Shown in pieces: positions 15,001-21,373 of a DNA stretch of 27,853 nucleotides (position 1 is the first letter of the stretch; every line of letters starts with the position of its first letter). The notes beneath the pieces are model-generated. The model searched no databases and was not told where the DNA came from. It saw only the letters and a list, made by a program, of their open reading frames with translations. Source of the stretch: a virus; IMG/VR virus record IMGVR_UViG_3300006924_000125, positions 1 through 27,853 of that record; one strand, given 5' to 3'. A program made the translations under genes and the position numbers.

Positions 15001-17102
15001 TTTTCAAACTGATACTCACCAATGCCATTAATGTCTTTATATGATAATGGTATGCTTAATTCAGGATCGGTTGTGCCTGTTCCTATTTTGTAGTTAAAAA
15101 GTCTACTACCTTGAAACTTGCCGCCTTCTAGTTGTTCTACTGCTAATCCACCAGTTGTATAAAGTTTAAACAGTGGCATTTGGTTAATAGTTGTGCGTTG
15201 TTGCCCAGTGCTCCATTTTGTTCCATCAAAGAACACATCACTATTTGACCAAATCTTATCTTCAGTATCCGGTAATGCTTCCCTTACATATGCACAATTA
15301 TTTTCTGTTAAAGAAATACCTTCTGTTAATACTCCATTAGAACCTACTTCCCAAATTTTATTTGATAAGTCACCTTCTGTGAATGCAATTCTCTGGTTAC
15401 CTTTTATTTCAACCTTACTTAAATCTAACGAGTAGACTGGTCCAGCTGATTCTGTTGGCGCATAATCACCAATAGGTTTAACCATAAAGTCAATTACACC
15501 AGTCCAATGACTATCGCCTAAGTCTGGTGAGTAATTTGCCCACTGCCACATATTTAATTTGCCGTCAAACTCAATAATAGGTCTCTTTGCAATAAACTTT
15601 GTATCAGTTAATGCTTCAATATTAATACCACCGTATATAAGTTCGTTGACCTTTTTAAGAGTATCAATATCTGTCCATTTGTTATTTCTGCTCCATGCGG
15701 TTCTAAATGGGCTATCTGTTTCTATTACTTGATAATCTTTTTCAGTAAAGATTACTGTAGACTTATCGTAATTTTGTGTATCAAATCCTTCTAGTCTATC
15801 TTTATATTTTGCCCATACTGTTTCGTCTGTGCCCGGCACAATAAACTGTTCCCACTTGCCAGGATTTGTTCCTATTTGCTTTGCATCAACAATTAATATA
15901 AAATCAATATCACCTGTTACATTGTCTACTGTTGTATACCATATCTTATGATAGTCAGCATCGGGTAGAATTGGCTGACTTATCCCATTGGGATCGATAA
16001 TGCTCCAGCTATCTGAGAATGATATTAGCTCTCCTTCTATAAATTGTGTTTTGTTTGACTCTTCGTTTGTAAATACAAATCCATCAAATATTGGTAAGCG
16101 ATTAGCGTCTACATTATAACTTCCCTTCATCTCACTAGGTGTTGTAGCAGGACTATATAATGAACTTGATTTGTTAGGATCAACATCAGTTATTTTACTT
16201 TTATCCCATATTCCACCTACTGTTACTGTAGTTTTTGTTGTCTCCGGATATAATGTCTGTCGCATTGGCCAGCTATATATGTTGATCAGTTTAAGCTCTT
16301 TGCCTGTTCCTGTAACAAGATATGTTTTTGTGCGTGAATCTGAATGCCATCCATCGCCAACAAATTTAATAAGCATTTGGTCTGCTAGATCAAATGTATT
16401 GTTGTTATCTATAATTGTATAAGATAATTGATCAGTTAACATTTCTACTGGATTAACTACACTTGTAAATCCTGCATTATTATTGTTCCTAGTATAAATT
16501 GCATCTGTTGTTCCGCTTGGTTGCCAAACTTTAACATTGTCATCCCATTGATAAGTTTTTGTGCTTACTCCATCATTAAGTGCAAAGTAATCACCATGTG
16601 ATGGGTTTGCAGGATATGATGAGCCCGATGTTACTGTCCCTACAGTTGCAGCATCAAGTGTTCTAATACTTTCGTATGTAGGCATTTGATCAACCCACGC
16701 ATAATTTTGATAGTCTACAAACTTGTGTATGTTAATAGGAGGTCTGTAACTATATGATTTTGTTGCGTATGCTGTATTATAATTGTATTCGCTAAAGTTT
16801 ATGTTAATTGCATTTGCAATGTCGTCCATTGTAATTGCGTCTACTAATTTGTTATCAGTATTTGTAATTACAATTGCAGGATCTAATTTTCCATTTTCTA
16901 AATAAACATCGCCTTGAGATCTATTGTTTCCAGATTTATCACCAATGTAGCCTTCTACATTCTTTAGGCGACCCTTTGAAATCATTTGGTCTAATGTGCT
17001 GTCAAGCCATTTTTTATTTACATCAGTATTAAAGACCTGAGGTAATAAATTTGCCGATTTTATATTTGGAGTTTTATAACTTCCTGATTTTTTCTTAGAC
17101 AT
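6090..17102 (-). CDS. Giant baseplate/tail structural protein, 3670 residues
   Basis: An uninterrupted 11-kb gene covering about 40% of the window. It follows gp6, the place of gp7 in T4, but is over three times the length of T4 gp7 (1032 residues), and I cannot show homology. The start is supported by a short AGGATAAG before the ATG. N-terminal NLLPQVFNTDVNKKWL (19-34) is typical of giant structural proteins in marine T4-like phages, from memory. Further landmarks: beta-rich NG...D(Y/F) modules near nucleotides 14300-14490, 13570-13755, 10040-10215 and 6725-6940; a W...Y...G..Y carbohydrate-module-like segment near residues 2136-2157; hook-protein-like repeats near 2190-2570; HGLKLGDYVMVL near 2672; RYGDDRANRQAWFDDIASAR near 3102-3121; and a C-terminal LSADL...VNNEIIQV...KRG...H..G motif near 3558-3624. 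The likely role is a baseplate-to-fibre scaffold or peripheral baseplate arm. Confidence 0.75.
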   Translation of the reverse strand: MSKKKSGSYKTPNIKSANLLPQVFNTDVNKKWLDSTLDQMISKGRLKNVEGYIGDKSGNNRSQGDVYLENGKLDPAIVITNTDNKLVDAITMDDIANAININFSEYNYNTAYATKSYSYRPPINIHKFVDYQNYAWVDQMPTYESIRTLDAATVGTVTSGSSYPANPSHGDYFALNDGVSTKTYQWDDNVKVWQPSGTTDAIYTRNNNNAGFTSVVNPVEMLTDQLSYTIIDNNNTFDLADQMLIKFVGDGWHSDSRTKTYLVTGTGKELKLINIYSWPMRQTLYPETTKTTVTVGGIWDKSKITDVDPNKSSSLYSPATTPSEMKGSYNVDANRLPIFDGFVFTNEESNKTQFIEGELISFSDSWSIIDPNGISQPILPDADYHKIWYTTVDNVTGDIDFILIVDAKQIGTNPGKWEQFIVPGTDETVWAKYKDRLEGFDTQNYDKSTVIFTEKDYQVIETDSPFRTAWSRNNKWTDIDTLKKVNELIYGGINIEALTDTKFIAKRPIIEFDGKLNMWQWANYSPDLGDSHWTGVIDFMVKPIGDYAPTESAGPVYSLDLSKVEIKGNQRIAFTEGDLSNKIWEVGSNGVLTEGISLTENNCAYVREALPDTEDKIWSNSDVFFDGTKWSTGQQRTTINQMPLFKLYTTGGLAVEQLEGGKFQGSRLFNYKIGTGTTDPELSIPLSYKDINGIGEYQFENYLFTETQFQSITSQFNKDTNYHRQIIGQNLFKVNDKLTNLYKQSEEISGAETLETYDVDSVSSDFTINTGHSSWRADRRIALHQQNKECVVTEIQNGVYLDKTNVDHTNIYVGKNIPVVFNNLLETGDVRFKTVAGVDIETTPQAGVTVTRSGNDITLSLTTYSSKIIIDPADATLTNDYTIIPLDNYDSIQHTVEVNGKQLSPNNYTINADTIVIPKEKLNVDDVVDLKYASNNNKNRTTNLSLPKTLKHNPNNEILKTFTMGETLTHWQDIITSTPGFEGDVFGVNNYDAINKQHYFGGQIFIHTDLSIVHDALYANDSINITNALATTGEDWDNFKNRFRSQVVRLYEANTYKSINDLVDDTIKAITVTRQGGELFKTSNMVYTNSSRLEKFVWTDINNNPRIFLKDNIHSDDNIQDHVYVYLTDWNGIKLETRLLIKDVDYRQAGNLIEFTFQPIATPTEVKPTIIVHHHAMDNASYVPPSLTKLKLTSGMIPTWDTSTNTLIGHDGTQWNLRSTAKLIDMNSESFDVINACQFELEKRIYSGLVISDRINTDDACVESLQYGFTSKFIPNATRETWYTLETINDAMYKSFTQWKEKNKRSDIKINYDSLDVDTWNFSSVAPGGRFGTNKLPGQWKGAYEVLFGTSTPHSTPWQMLGYAFKPSWWFAKYSWTDVTKRAALISALKRGQVSTDRQDIEWANHMWDWDNHCPVNTYGALVSIETVLDPNNNITNEEKQKRFTFGDYAGLEAEWRNSASGKAALIDAIVKLNPTKASSIFYSPSLRVTKKQLDYLNKDNLNTYTTSSIATPGKVYGRVVSDVEIKTIDRFYTNTFVRLVGADSVDAEVTLAFDNRQSSYPEIFGTAGDDGKRYVVGASLSQRGRNLTTLPAVYTNFNPAQIGTSTFTFKTKEVEHVASGIVQALYNYTLRNNIDYNLDNLHTRIDTHLSTQLRGFSSKHLLDFKTQTYNDANHTLSENDFALEMYKSTPINIAIASSITVEWLEPGWKISGNGYGKQEFNFFAPDNTNSSSFKNVDIVGTQVRKYKKFAPTHSILEYNATLDKIQDVYSFIRGYYAYLESIGFEFPYSGDSIAASFAKWALTNPKESKTFDLGNNFKFAPTHGNVMELNTGVFKENTITDATSNTINSDNLLVARVDNTLTLETKDNTMIGSAGFVVVEYEHIALLNNKTNFGVVVYDNVKNIIQEKIRFRGLITDKWDGNKRAPGYLVFDDKIVENFDSSVQAVDDYYKTDGIDFNPSVRKLEDITIGNSNNELTISGNEFDSITKRNYYQGLIKQRGTSTGLDKIERKFIDDKLDIKVHEQYMLSRSYFGNTDKLKAVEFTLENNSFETSPQAIKFSSGTVYDDVLVYAPGDKRFVNPFEVAANFTTQPIKEVDISNLTAGSLLDAEAKYKINLLNEITNVYEPTSDYAIIETWADNKSYKLNNLVRYRGALYQCNVDSTTVTTSTDVIELVGSKSLAQFDYDTSVIIDGSETILRTTSTTTDTISVLGTETSPVVLAPTPSTTLTIDGVSVSLTNVQEVDVVTGPALLTGNAINPAFDSSNGYVTGKTITINGYVVDFDTTPADVIENFTGVAAQQTYTISQALTSSTYSVGSVTVDGTANTDFTVSGQDITFNTPTFAGGEAIVVTLTHVVLGMTTAEIVTKINDTLTASSVSTTAGVDEAILADLTGDNRLRIRYWATVQTSFLTLSASTTNSVLGFQDTGEQDLPTAEKQQIEQDMDLDAVVIAINNTPGLTYISASNESNQLRLVSAGSRTELTIGGSQRTVLGFSIDPYQAGTSTVQAKTPLNQAVNDIQAKLIADGITGVTVSDTGNFLNITSTNSTLTLPASSTDPFLVQAGLTTSTGVINQLSDDTLENTFVSNEWTNISHTDPALFNIWVANDSDYEVKGINGITTKHFGWNVLQVQNKGLYTADLQNNAEDEFTKNEPCGICAGAMTADGNDAQITVHINHGLKLGDYVMVLNTTTIPNIDGIHKVTKIKDSTTFYIDEYIDKCGSSSSIMTLRPTRFASIEDRNAALQSDSWNVPPTTNIFSDYDKKDNEGRTRSINVFETTYSTDGAGYIAGTLSQSTASEVEASQIPARSQSTRITNTDLDNITVYDYETNTPMLDLELFDPMRGIIPGVADAEIDIKSVHDVAIYNTSTEEEYEADDDSAWADAEVGKRWWDTSKVRYYDYDQGDIKDKTSNWAKQFVGSEIAIWEWTKSSVAPDDYTKAVASNKVMFGVPASGTAYAEFDVVKNQNEYYYTLRSEWNATNSKYESVYYFWVRNKETIGSADKNIVISEVENIITDPSANGIYWFSVVDSDAIIISDIWDFVNKKVVLQLNKKVDNSHAQWILVGRDTDIIPTHWYTGLKSNLASIDEDDLRIPDFNKHEYARYGDDRANRQAWFDDIASARKNALDIINRLLVSVNVYNDFKTKFFQSIIDNGIPNDTWEWTDYIEPEHNFSNTYTKNVTNIEELESLNTDEYQTARIEIFNDDNVDRTEFYRYTTTGWVLSKKRNATINWIEERLAKSYTWDMEPWDSVNWSSEAIADWWKGIVQILRDVLFVNEHTHKFNKFFFGMIDYAMSRTKQVEWAMKTSYIRLEVKSDFKEVKKYKKDMLSTIEGYVNDAKPFHVKISETSRTFNKQEEVPLAITEEHNSAITIKADTRGTNFNGLVLDANNELEKTVTLVNNGTNTYVISKTDADMTEWNATLVKDGVSELVLDTDYFLVDQTISFASTPLGTVTVTLEFTNPIQLIGGDSQTNFIDISGVGGFAIVDGGDSLQPEYYTLANNGNKNISTDADIRPQETAIIKVQTNRSGSTDTTETRTFAYMLDINKYQHVYGMEDAKTSTLSADLNMSDTVLAVADPSKFATAELVLVNNEIIQVQNVGGVIYIKKRGLNLTFANKHTTGTTITDVTDNALHYVTSSADKRFNDDNTTILDSSTSAEAIMLNGIGKGTIL
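9400..10430 (-). repeat. Three degenerate hook-protein-like repeats within the giant gene
   Basis: The encoded region (about residues 2225-2570) holds three diverged units with one pattern: a helix with an IN or I-x-A core (IVTKINDTL; AVVIAINNTPG; AVNDIQAKLIADG), then strands of type LRI/LRL/LNITS, then a strand ending in SVLGF or TVLGF in the first two units and an equivalent VQAGL in the third. The first unit starts with ITINGYVVDF and carries an inserted beta module. This layout recalls repeats in flagellar hook-associated (FliD-like) and phage structural proteins. Boundaries are by eye; DNA identity between units is low. Confidence 0.45.
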
Positions 17103-17118
17103 TAAATCTTATCCTATT

Positions 17119-20100
17119 TCATTTTGCAACAGCGTTAACGTTACTAACGATATTAATATCGTCTATACTTACATCTGGTATAAACATCTCATCTATGTTT
17201 GGTGTAATTTCAAATAACTCTCCAAACACACTTGATGCACCATGTGGTATAATAGTAAAACTACTAATTAACATAGATAGTTCTTTATGAACATATGCTG
17301 CCAATTCTGTAAAGTAAAATGTTTCACCAAATTCCCAATTGCCTACATCGAAGAATTCATTAATTGCTTTTACTACGTTTGCTCTAATTTCACTGTCAAC
17401 TATATTGCTGCCTTTTACTTTAACTACGTTAAATGTTGCACGTAGAGATGAATGAGCAGTTGGTCCAAATAATGTTTTATATTTTACTGGCTTATATAAA
17501 ATAGTATCACTAATTATTTTTTGTTTTTCTATGCCTGTAAAGTTAGTGGCTAACGAATCACTGGATGGCGCAATTGGTTCTTCGCCTACATTTGTCATTA
17601 ACCAATTTCTATAATCTGTATCATATGTTTTATCTAACACATATACATCGATAATGTTTGTGTAGCTTGGATCAACAATTTCTCTATCTGCTGCAACATG
17701 GCGCCATTCAAATCTTAAATTACTTTTATCAGCTCGCTCTATGCCATCAACGATAGCTGTTGAATCTCCAACAATGTCAGTAAACACTAATGGATTATCT
17801 GGTCTGTTGTCAAAATTATCATCAACCAATGATAAGAAGATGTGGGAAGCATCAATAACTCCATTAGAGTCTTGTTCTATACCACTTACATGCATCTTAC
17901 CGCTAGTCGTTAATACTCCATCTACTACACTAGTAAATTCAACTGTATCTCTTGCTTTTTTCTTTGTTAATGAATCTAATCCACTGTTCATGCTAACATT
18001 TGTAAATGCAACATCGTTGCTTTCTAAAACGTATTGTGTTGTTCTTGTATATATGTTATACTTTCCTCCAGTGAAGTTAAAGTAAATAAGCCATGTATCT
18101 TTATCATATGAACCAGGTGTTACATTATAAGATCCAGGGTTGCTGTCTAGTTCCCAACTTTGATTTTGATAATCAAACGAAAGAGCAAATGTTCTTTTTG
18201 CTTCTAAATATGTTGTAATAATATTTGATTCTTTTGTTTTAAATAAACGTGGGAACGATGGGATAATAGTATCAACAGTCCAACCAGTTGGAATATTTGC
18301 ATCTAATGTAATTGCACCAAGTCCGTTTGATCTTAATCCACTTGCTTCACCAAGCTGAACTCCAGTCTTGTCTATACCAAGTCCGTAAGCAAATACATTT
18401 AATACTTTTGCCCATTTATGACTTCCATTACTTGGGTGTGTAAACTTAACCATTGCTCCTACTCTGAACTGATTCAAATAGTTTGTGCTTGTTGCAGTTT
18501 TGCCTACTCGTTGAACTACTGAATTTGCATTTTGTAATTTGCCTGTGTTCGCTGTATATAAATTAGTTCCTGGTGCATCCCAATAAAATGTTTCTGCATT
18601 AAATGTATTTTTTAAATTATCAAATGCGGTTGTGTATTTTGTATAGTAAAGGTTAATTAAATCAAAGTCTGATAGTTGTGGCTTTACGTATTTTTCAAAG
18701 ATGTAATCTTTATTTTGTCCTACACTTGTGGTTTTACTTTTAACTGTATCTGTTTCATACAAACGACCATCGGTTCCGTGTAACAATAAGTTACTGTATT
18801 CTCCGGTTGGATCTGTAAAGTCAACATATCTACTATGTCCACTAAATGTTCTGTTAAGGCTTTTAACTTTTACAACACTTGATGTTTGATATCCAATTAT
18901 TGTATTATAATCGTCTGCTGTGACTAATCTGTTCTGGCTTGCATATGCCATTGGAGCATTTTGTTTAATACTATCTAATGACTCAGCACTGCTTCCGTTT
19001 GTAATGCTTGTTTTTAATTGCAACGTAAATGTTGCAGTATAAGAATTACCATCAATGCCTTTATATTGAACTGTAATTTTTTTGTTTGATAAATCGTCTG
19101 GTCTAACTACATAAGACTCGTTTTTACTTACACGATACCAAACACGTATAATTCCCTTTGGTGCATTACCAAATGTTTGGTCTGCAAAGTTAATTGATAT
19201 TTGGTTGTCTTTGCGTGTCTTAACTGAGTATATATCTCTAGTTGTAGCCACTACTCCATTGTATGATGTATTTGCATACGCATCCACATTTTTTACATTG
19301 GTCCAATCTTTAACAACATTACCTGCTGATGTAATTGTTTGCACCCATACGTCACTATTATTAATGTGATCTACATTAATATCAATAGTCTGATTATCAA
19401 TTGCTTCTGTAATTTGAATATCTTGGAATGCTAGTGTTCCTTCTTTTACTCCAAAGAAGAAACCTGTATCTTTGTTTGATAAACCTAACCCACTATTTTT
19501 ATAATATAATCCAAATGCATTACTAGGATTAGGAGATTTTTCGTATACAATGCCGTCTGCATAATCTACACTCACAATATTAAATGTGGATGATCTACCA
19601 TTTGCAATACCTGTTACGTCAAACTTGATTTGATTTGCGTCGTTGTTTAATTCATAAAACTGTTGTGCGATATTATTTACTGATGTTTGTTTTTTAGGAC
19701 TACCATATTGATTACCAAATTGTAATACACTATTCATTACCGCAATGAAATCATCCAAGTTGTTTACATTACTTGTTGATTCAAATTTAATATCTTGCCC
19801 GCCTAAACTGGTTCCTGCACTGCCAATTACAGACTCGTTTGTTTTTACACTAATTACTTTCATCTCACCAAATGCTGGCACATTACGTCTTGGTGTGTAG
19901 CCAATAAATTCTGCTAGTTTATAAACACTATCTTGTCTTTCTGCTGTGCTTAAAAAGTTATTACGTGAGTTTAGGTCAACTCTAAATGCTAAGTTGTGTC
20001 CCATTTGTGCTACTACGTCAAGTAGTGCAACAAACTCTGAACTTTCAATCCAGTCATTATAGTTTTCTGGATATGTGCTTCTTACATACTCGACCATCGC

Positions 20101-20214
20101 TGTGCGAATAGTATCATAATCATATGCTTGTAAATTAGCATTGATATATGATTCATATACTGCTACATAGTCTTCAGCTGCAAAAAGTTTTGATTGTCTA
20201 ATATTTTGTGCCAT
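17119..20214 (-). CDS. 6: Baseplate wedge protein gp6
   Basis: T4 gp6-type wedge protein, which forms the ring that holds the baseplate together and drives its change of shape. The N-terminal block is characteristic: DYDTIRTAMVEYVRSTYPEN (32-51), DWIESSEFVALLDVVAQMGH (54-73), then AFRVDLNSRNNFLSTAERQD (76-95) and FIGYTPRRN (103-111). The C-terminal 120 residues (RATFNVVKVKG, NEFFDVGNWEFGETFYFTEL, SSFTIIPHG) match the conserved end of the family and the related phage Mu gpJ-type baseplate proteins. At 1031 residues it is well above T4 gp6 (660); the excess is in the central, beta-rich Asn/Thr-rich part. It begins two bases after the gp25 stop, and gp25-gp6 is a conserved pair whose products contact each other in the wedge. 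Confidence 0.9.
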   Translation of the reverse strand: MAQNIRQSKLFAAEDYVAVYESYINANLQAYDYDTIRTAMVEYVRSTYPENYNDWIESSEFVALLDVVAQMGHNLAFRVDLNSRNNFLSTAERQDSVYKLAEFIGYTPRRNVPAFGEMKVISVKTNESVIGSAGTSLGGQDIKFESTSNVNNLDDFIAVMNSVLQFGNQYGSPKKQTSVNNIAQQFYELNNDANQIKFDVTGIANGRSSTFNIVSVDYADGIVYEKSPNPSNAFGLYYKNSGLGLSNKDTGFFFGVKEGTLAFQDIQITEAIDNQTIDINVDHINNSDVWVQTITSAGNVVKDWTNVKNVDAYANTSYNGVVATTRDIYSVKTRKDNQISINFADQTFGNAPKGIIRVWYRVSKNESYVVRPDDLSNKKITVQYKGIDGNSYTATFTLQLKTSITNGSSAESLDSIKQNAPMAYASQNRLVTADDYNTIIGYQTSSVVKVKSLNRTFSGHSRYVDFTDPTGEYSNLLLHGTDGRLYETDTVKSKTTSVGQNKDYIFEKYVKPQLSDFDLINLYYTKYTTAFDNLKNTFNAETFYWDAPGTNLYTANTGKLQNANSVVQRVGKTATSTNYLNQFRVGAMVKFTHPSNGSHKWAKVLNVFAYGLGIDKTGVQLGEASGLRSNGLGAITLDANIPTGWTVDTIIPSFPRLFKTKESNIITTYLEAKRTFALSFDYQNQSWELDSNPGSYNVTPGSYDKDTWLIYFNFTGGKYNIYTRTTQYVLESNDVAFTNVSMNSGLDSLTKKKARDTVEFTSVVDGVLTTSGKMHVSGIEQDSNGVIDASHIFLSLVDDNFDNRPDNPLVFTDIVGDSTAIVDGIERADKSNLRFEWRHVAADREIVDPSYTNIIDVYVLDKTYDTDYRNWLMTNVGEEPIAPSSDSLATNFTGIEKQKIISDTILYKPVKYKTLFGPTAHSSLRATFNVVKVKGSNIVDSEIRANVVKAINEFFDVGNWEFGETFYFTELAAYVHKELSMLISSFTIIPHGASSVFGELFEITPNIDEMFIPDVSIDDINIVSNVNAVAK

Positions 20215-20216
20215 AA

Positions 20217-20600
20217 TTAAAACTCTGCCTGTTCTGTGAAATCACTGTCAAATTGAATCTGCAATTCTGTTGCAGTTGTTGTGGGTAGATATAATAATTT
20301 GACTGTTACTGTAACTGAATGAGCGTCTTGATCAATAACAATACTTTGCTTATCTAATTCAAAACGTGGATCATATGATACAATATTATATACTTCTTCG
20401 TTTATTGCATCTGTTGTAAACTCATCTAGTGGTTGGAACACATATTCAAGTAGGTTGCTACCAAAATCTGGGTCTGTCCATTTCTCGCCTTTGCGAATAT
20501 GGAAATGATTTACTAAGTCGCGTTTAGCAAGTTCAAGACCATCTAGTCTTAGACTTCCATTTTGCTGATTTATTGTTGTGTAGCCTACTATACTGTTCAT
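20217..20600 (-). CDS. 25: Baseplate wedge protein gp25
   Basis: A 127-residue member of the GPW/gp25 family (T4 gp25 is 132 residues), also related to the TssE subunit of type VI secretion. The family core is visible: RDLVNHFHIRKGEKWTDPDF (27-46) followed by GSNLLEYVF, then YNIVSYDPRFEL with D77-P-R79 in the place of the family's EPR signature, and a C-terminal strand (VTVTVKLLYLP). The protein joins the gp6 and gp53 parts of the wedge and helps start sheath assembly. No Shine-Dalgarno precedes the ATG; a late promoter element ends only five bases before it. gp6 follows directly. Confidence 0.9.
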   Translation of the reverse strand: MNSIVGYTTINQQNGSLRLDGLELAKRDLVNHFHIRKGEKWTDPDFGSNLLEYVFQPLDEFTTDAINEEVYNIVSYDPRFELDKQSIVIDQDAHSVTVTVKLLYLPTTTATELQIQFDSDFTEQAEF

Positions 20601-20605
20601 ACTAG

Positions 20606-20613
20606 TATTTATC
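20606..20613 (-). promoter_or_regulatory. T4-type late promoter element GATAAATA, very close to the gp25 ATG
   Basis: The minus strand reads GATAAATACTAGTATG, with only five bases between the element and the gp25 ATG. If the element occupies the usual -13 to -6, transcription begins at or next to the A of the ATG. It lies in the 47-base gap after the lysozyme-like gene, which otherwise holds an AT-rich 7-bp inverted repeat near 20630-20644. Confidence 0.5.
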
Positions 20614-20647
20614 TAATTCATTATCGGCTAATATAATGATTATATAA

Positions 20648-21373
20648 TTACCTATTTAATTTAGAGGATAGTATCCGTTGTCTAGATTCTGCTATATTTG
20701 GCAAAAACCTTTTTGTTTCAGCATAGTATACATATTCCGCTTGAGATCTGCTTTTATCATCTAGCATTCTTGCTGGATATTTATTTGCTATGTCTTGTAT
20801 ACCTTGTCTTTTAATTAATGATCTATCTTTGACTATTCCATAGTCTGCAAGCATAATAACTTTTGCTTCCAACTGTCGTTGAATTCTATTAACTCCACTG
20901 CTGGTCATAGCAGTTGCTACATATTCCCATTCTCTATTTTTTACGTAATCGTATAATTGAAATGTTCTTTGTTCTGATCCAACTCTAGTCCAGTCACCTG
21001 TAAAGTAATACATGCTTACCATACCATCATACTGACTTTGACTAATTGAATCTAACACAAATATTTCTTTGAATCTTCTCTCAGCGTCTTTGAAATGTTT
21101 AATCCATTTTTCAAATGCATCTGCTTCAGTTAATCCTACACTGCTGACACCATCTGTTAGATTATATCCTATTTTTACAATGTTGTCAACATCTTTGTAT
21201 GCAAATCCACTCCAGCCAATATTTCTTAACATTAAGTTAATCATTGCTGGACTAGTTTCTAGATTTCTAATAGGAACTATTGTTTTAGCTAATGTATTAT
21301 CAGCAACTGGAAATAGATCAAAAGGTAGTAAATCTTCCTTTGTTATTATATTAGGTAAAGTATATGTTGCCAT
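20648..21373 (-). CDS. Lysozyme-fold baseplate protein, catalytic residues missing
   Basis: A 241-residue protein whose middle (about 43-180) matches the T4 lysozyme (GH24) fold by eye: MLRNIGWSGFAYKD (48-61) against MLRIDEGLRLKIYKD, IGYNLTDG, GLTEADAFEKW, SQSQYDGMVSMYYFTGDW (111-128), then TFQLYDYVKNREWEYVATAM and RIQRQLEAKVIMLADYG. D61 matches catalytic Asp20, but the positions of Glu11 and Thr26 hold non-acidic residues and Lys67, so muramidase activity is doubtful. There is an extra ~42 residues before and ~60 after the fold. The gene overlaps gp5 by one base (TAATG). In T4 this fold lies inside gp5; here gp5 lacks it. It probably acts as a structural or peptidoglycan-binding part of the hub. 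Confidence 0.65.
   Translation of the reverse strand: MATYTLPNIITKEDLLPFDLFPVADNTLAKTIVPIRNLETSPAMINLMLRNIGWSGFAYKDVDNIVKIGYNLTDGVSSVGLTEADAFEKWIKHFKDAERRFKEIFVLDSISQSQYDGMVSMYYFTGDWTRVGSEQRTFQLYDYVKNREWEYVATAMTSSGVNRIQRQLEAKVIMLADYGIVKDRSLIKRQGIQDIANKYPARMLDDKSRSQAEYVYYAETKRFLPNIAESRQRILSSKLNR

Noticed and set aside
6892-16422. Many plus-strand open frames of 60-126 residues opposite the giant gene
   Set aside because: They are rich in Leu/Val/Ser, as expected from the antisense of an AT-rich gene, are not preceded by ribosome sites and do not form an operon.
20630-20644. AT-rich inverted repeat (TATAAT-G-ATTATA) as terminator or promoter
   Set aside because: The stem is all A/T with a one-base loop and no T-run; the TATAAT has no -35 partner at the right distance.
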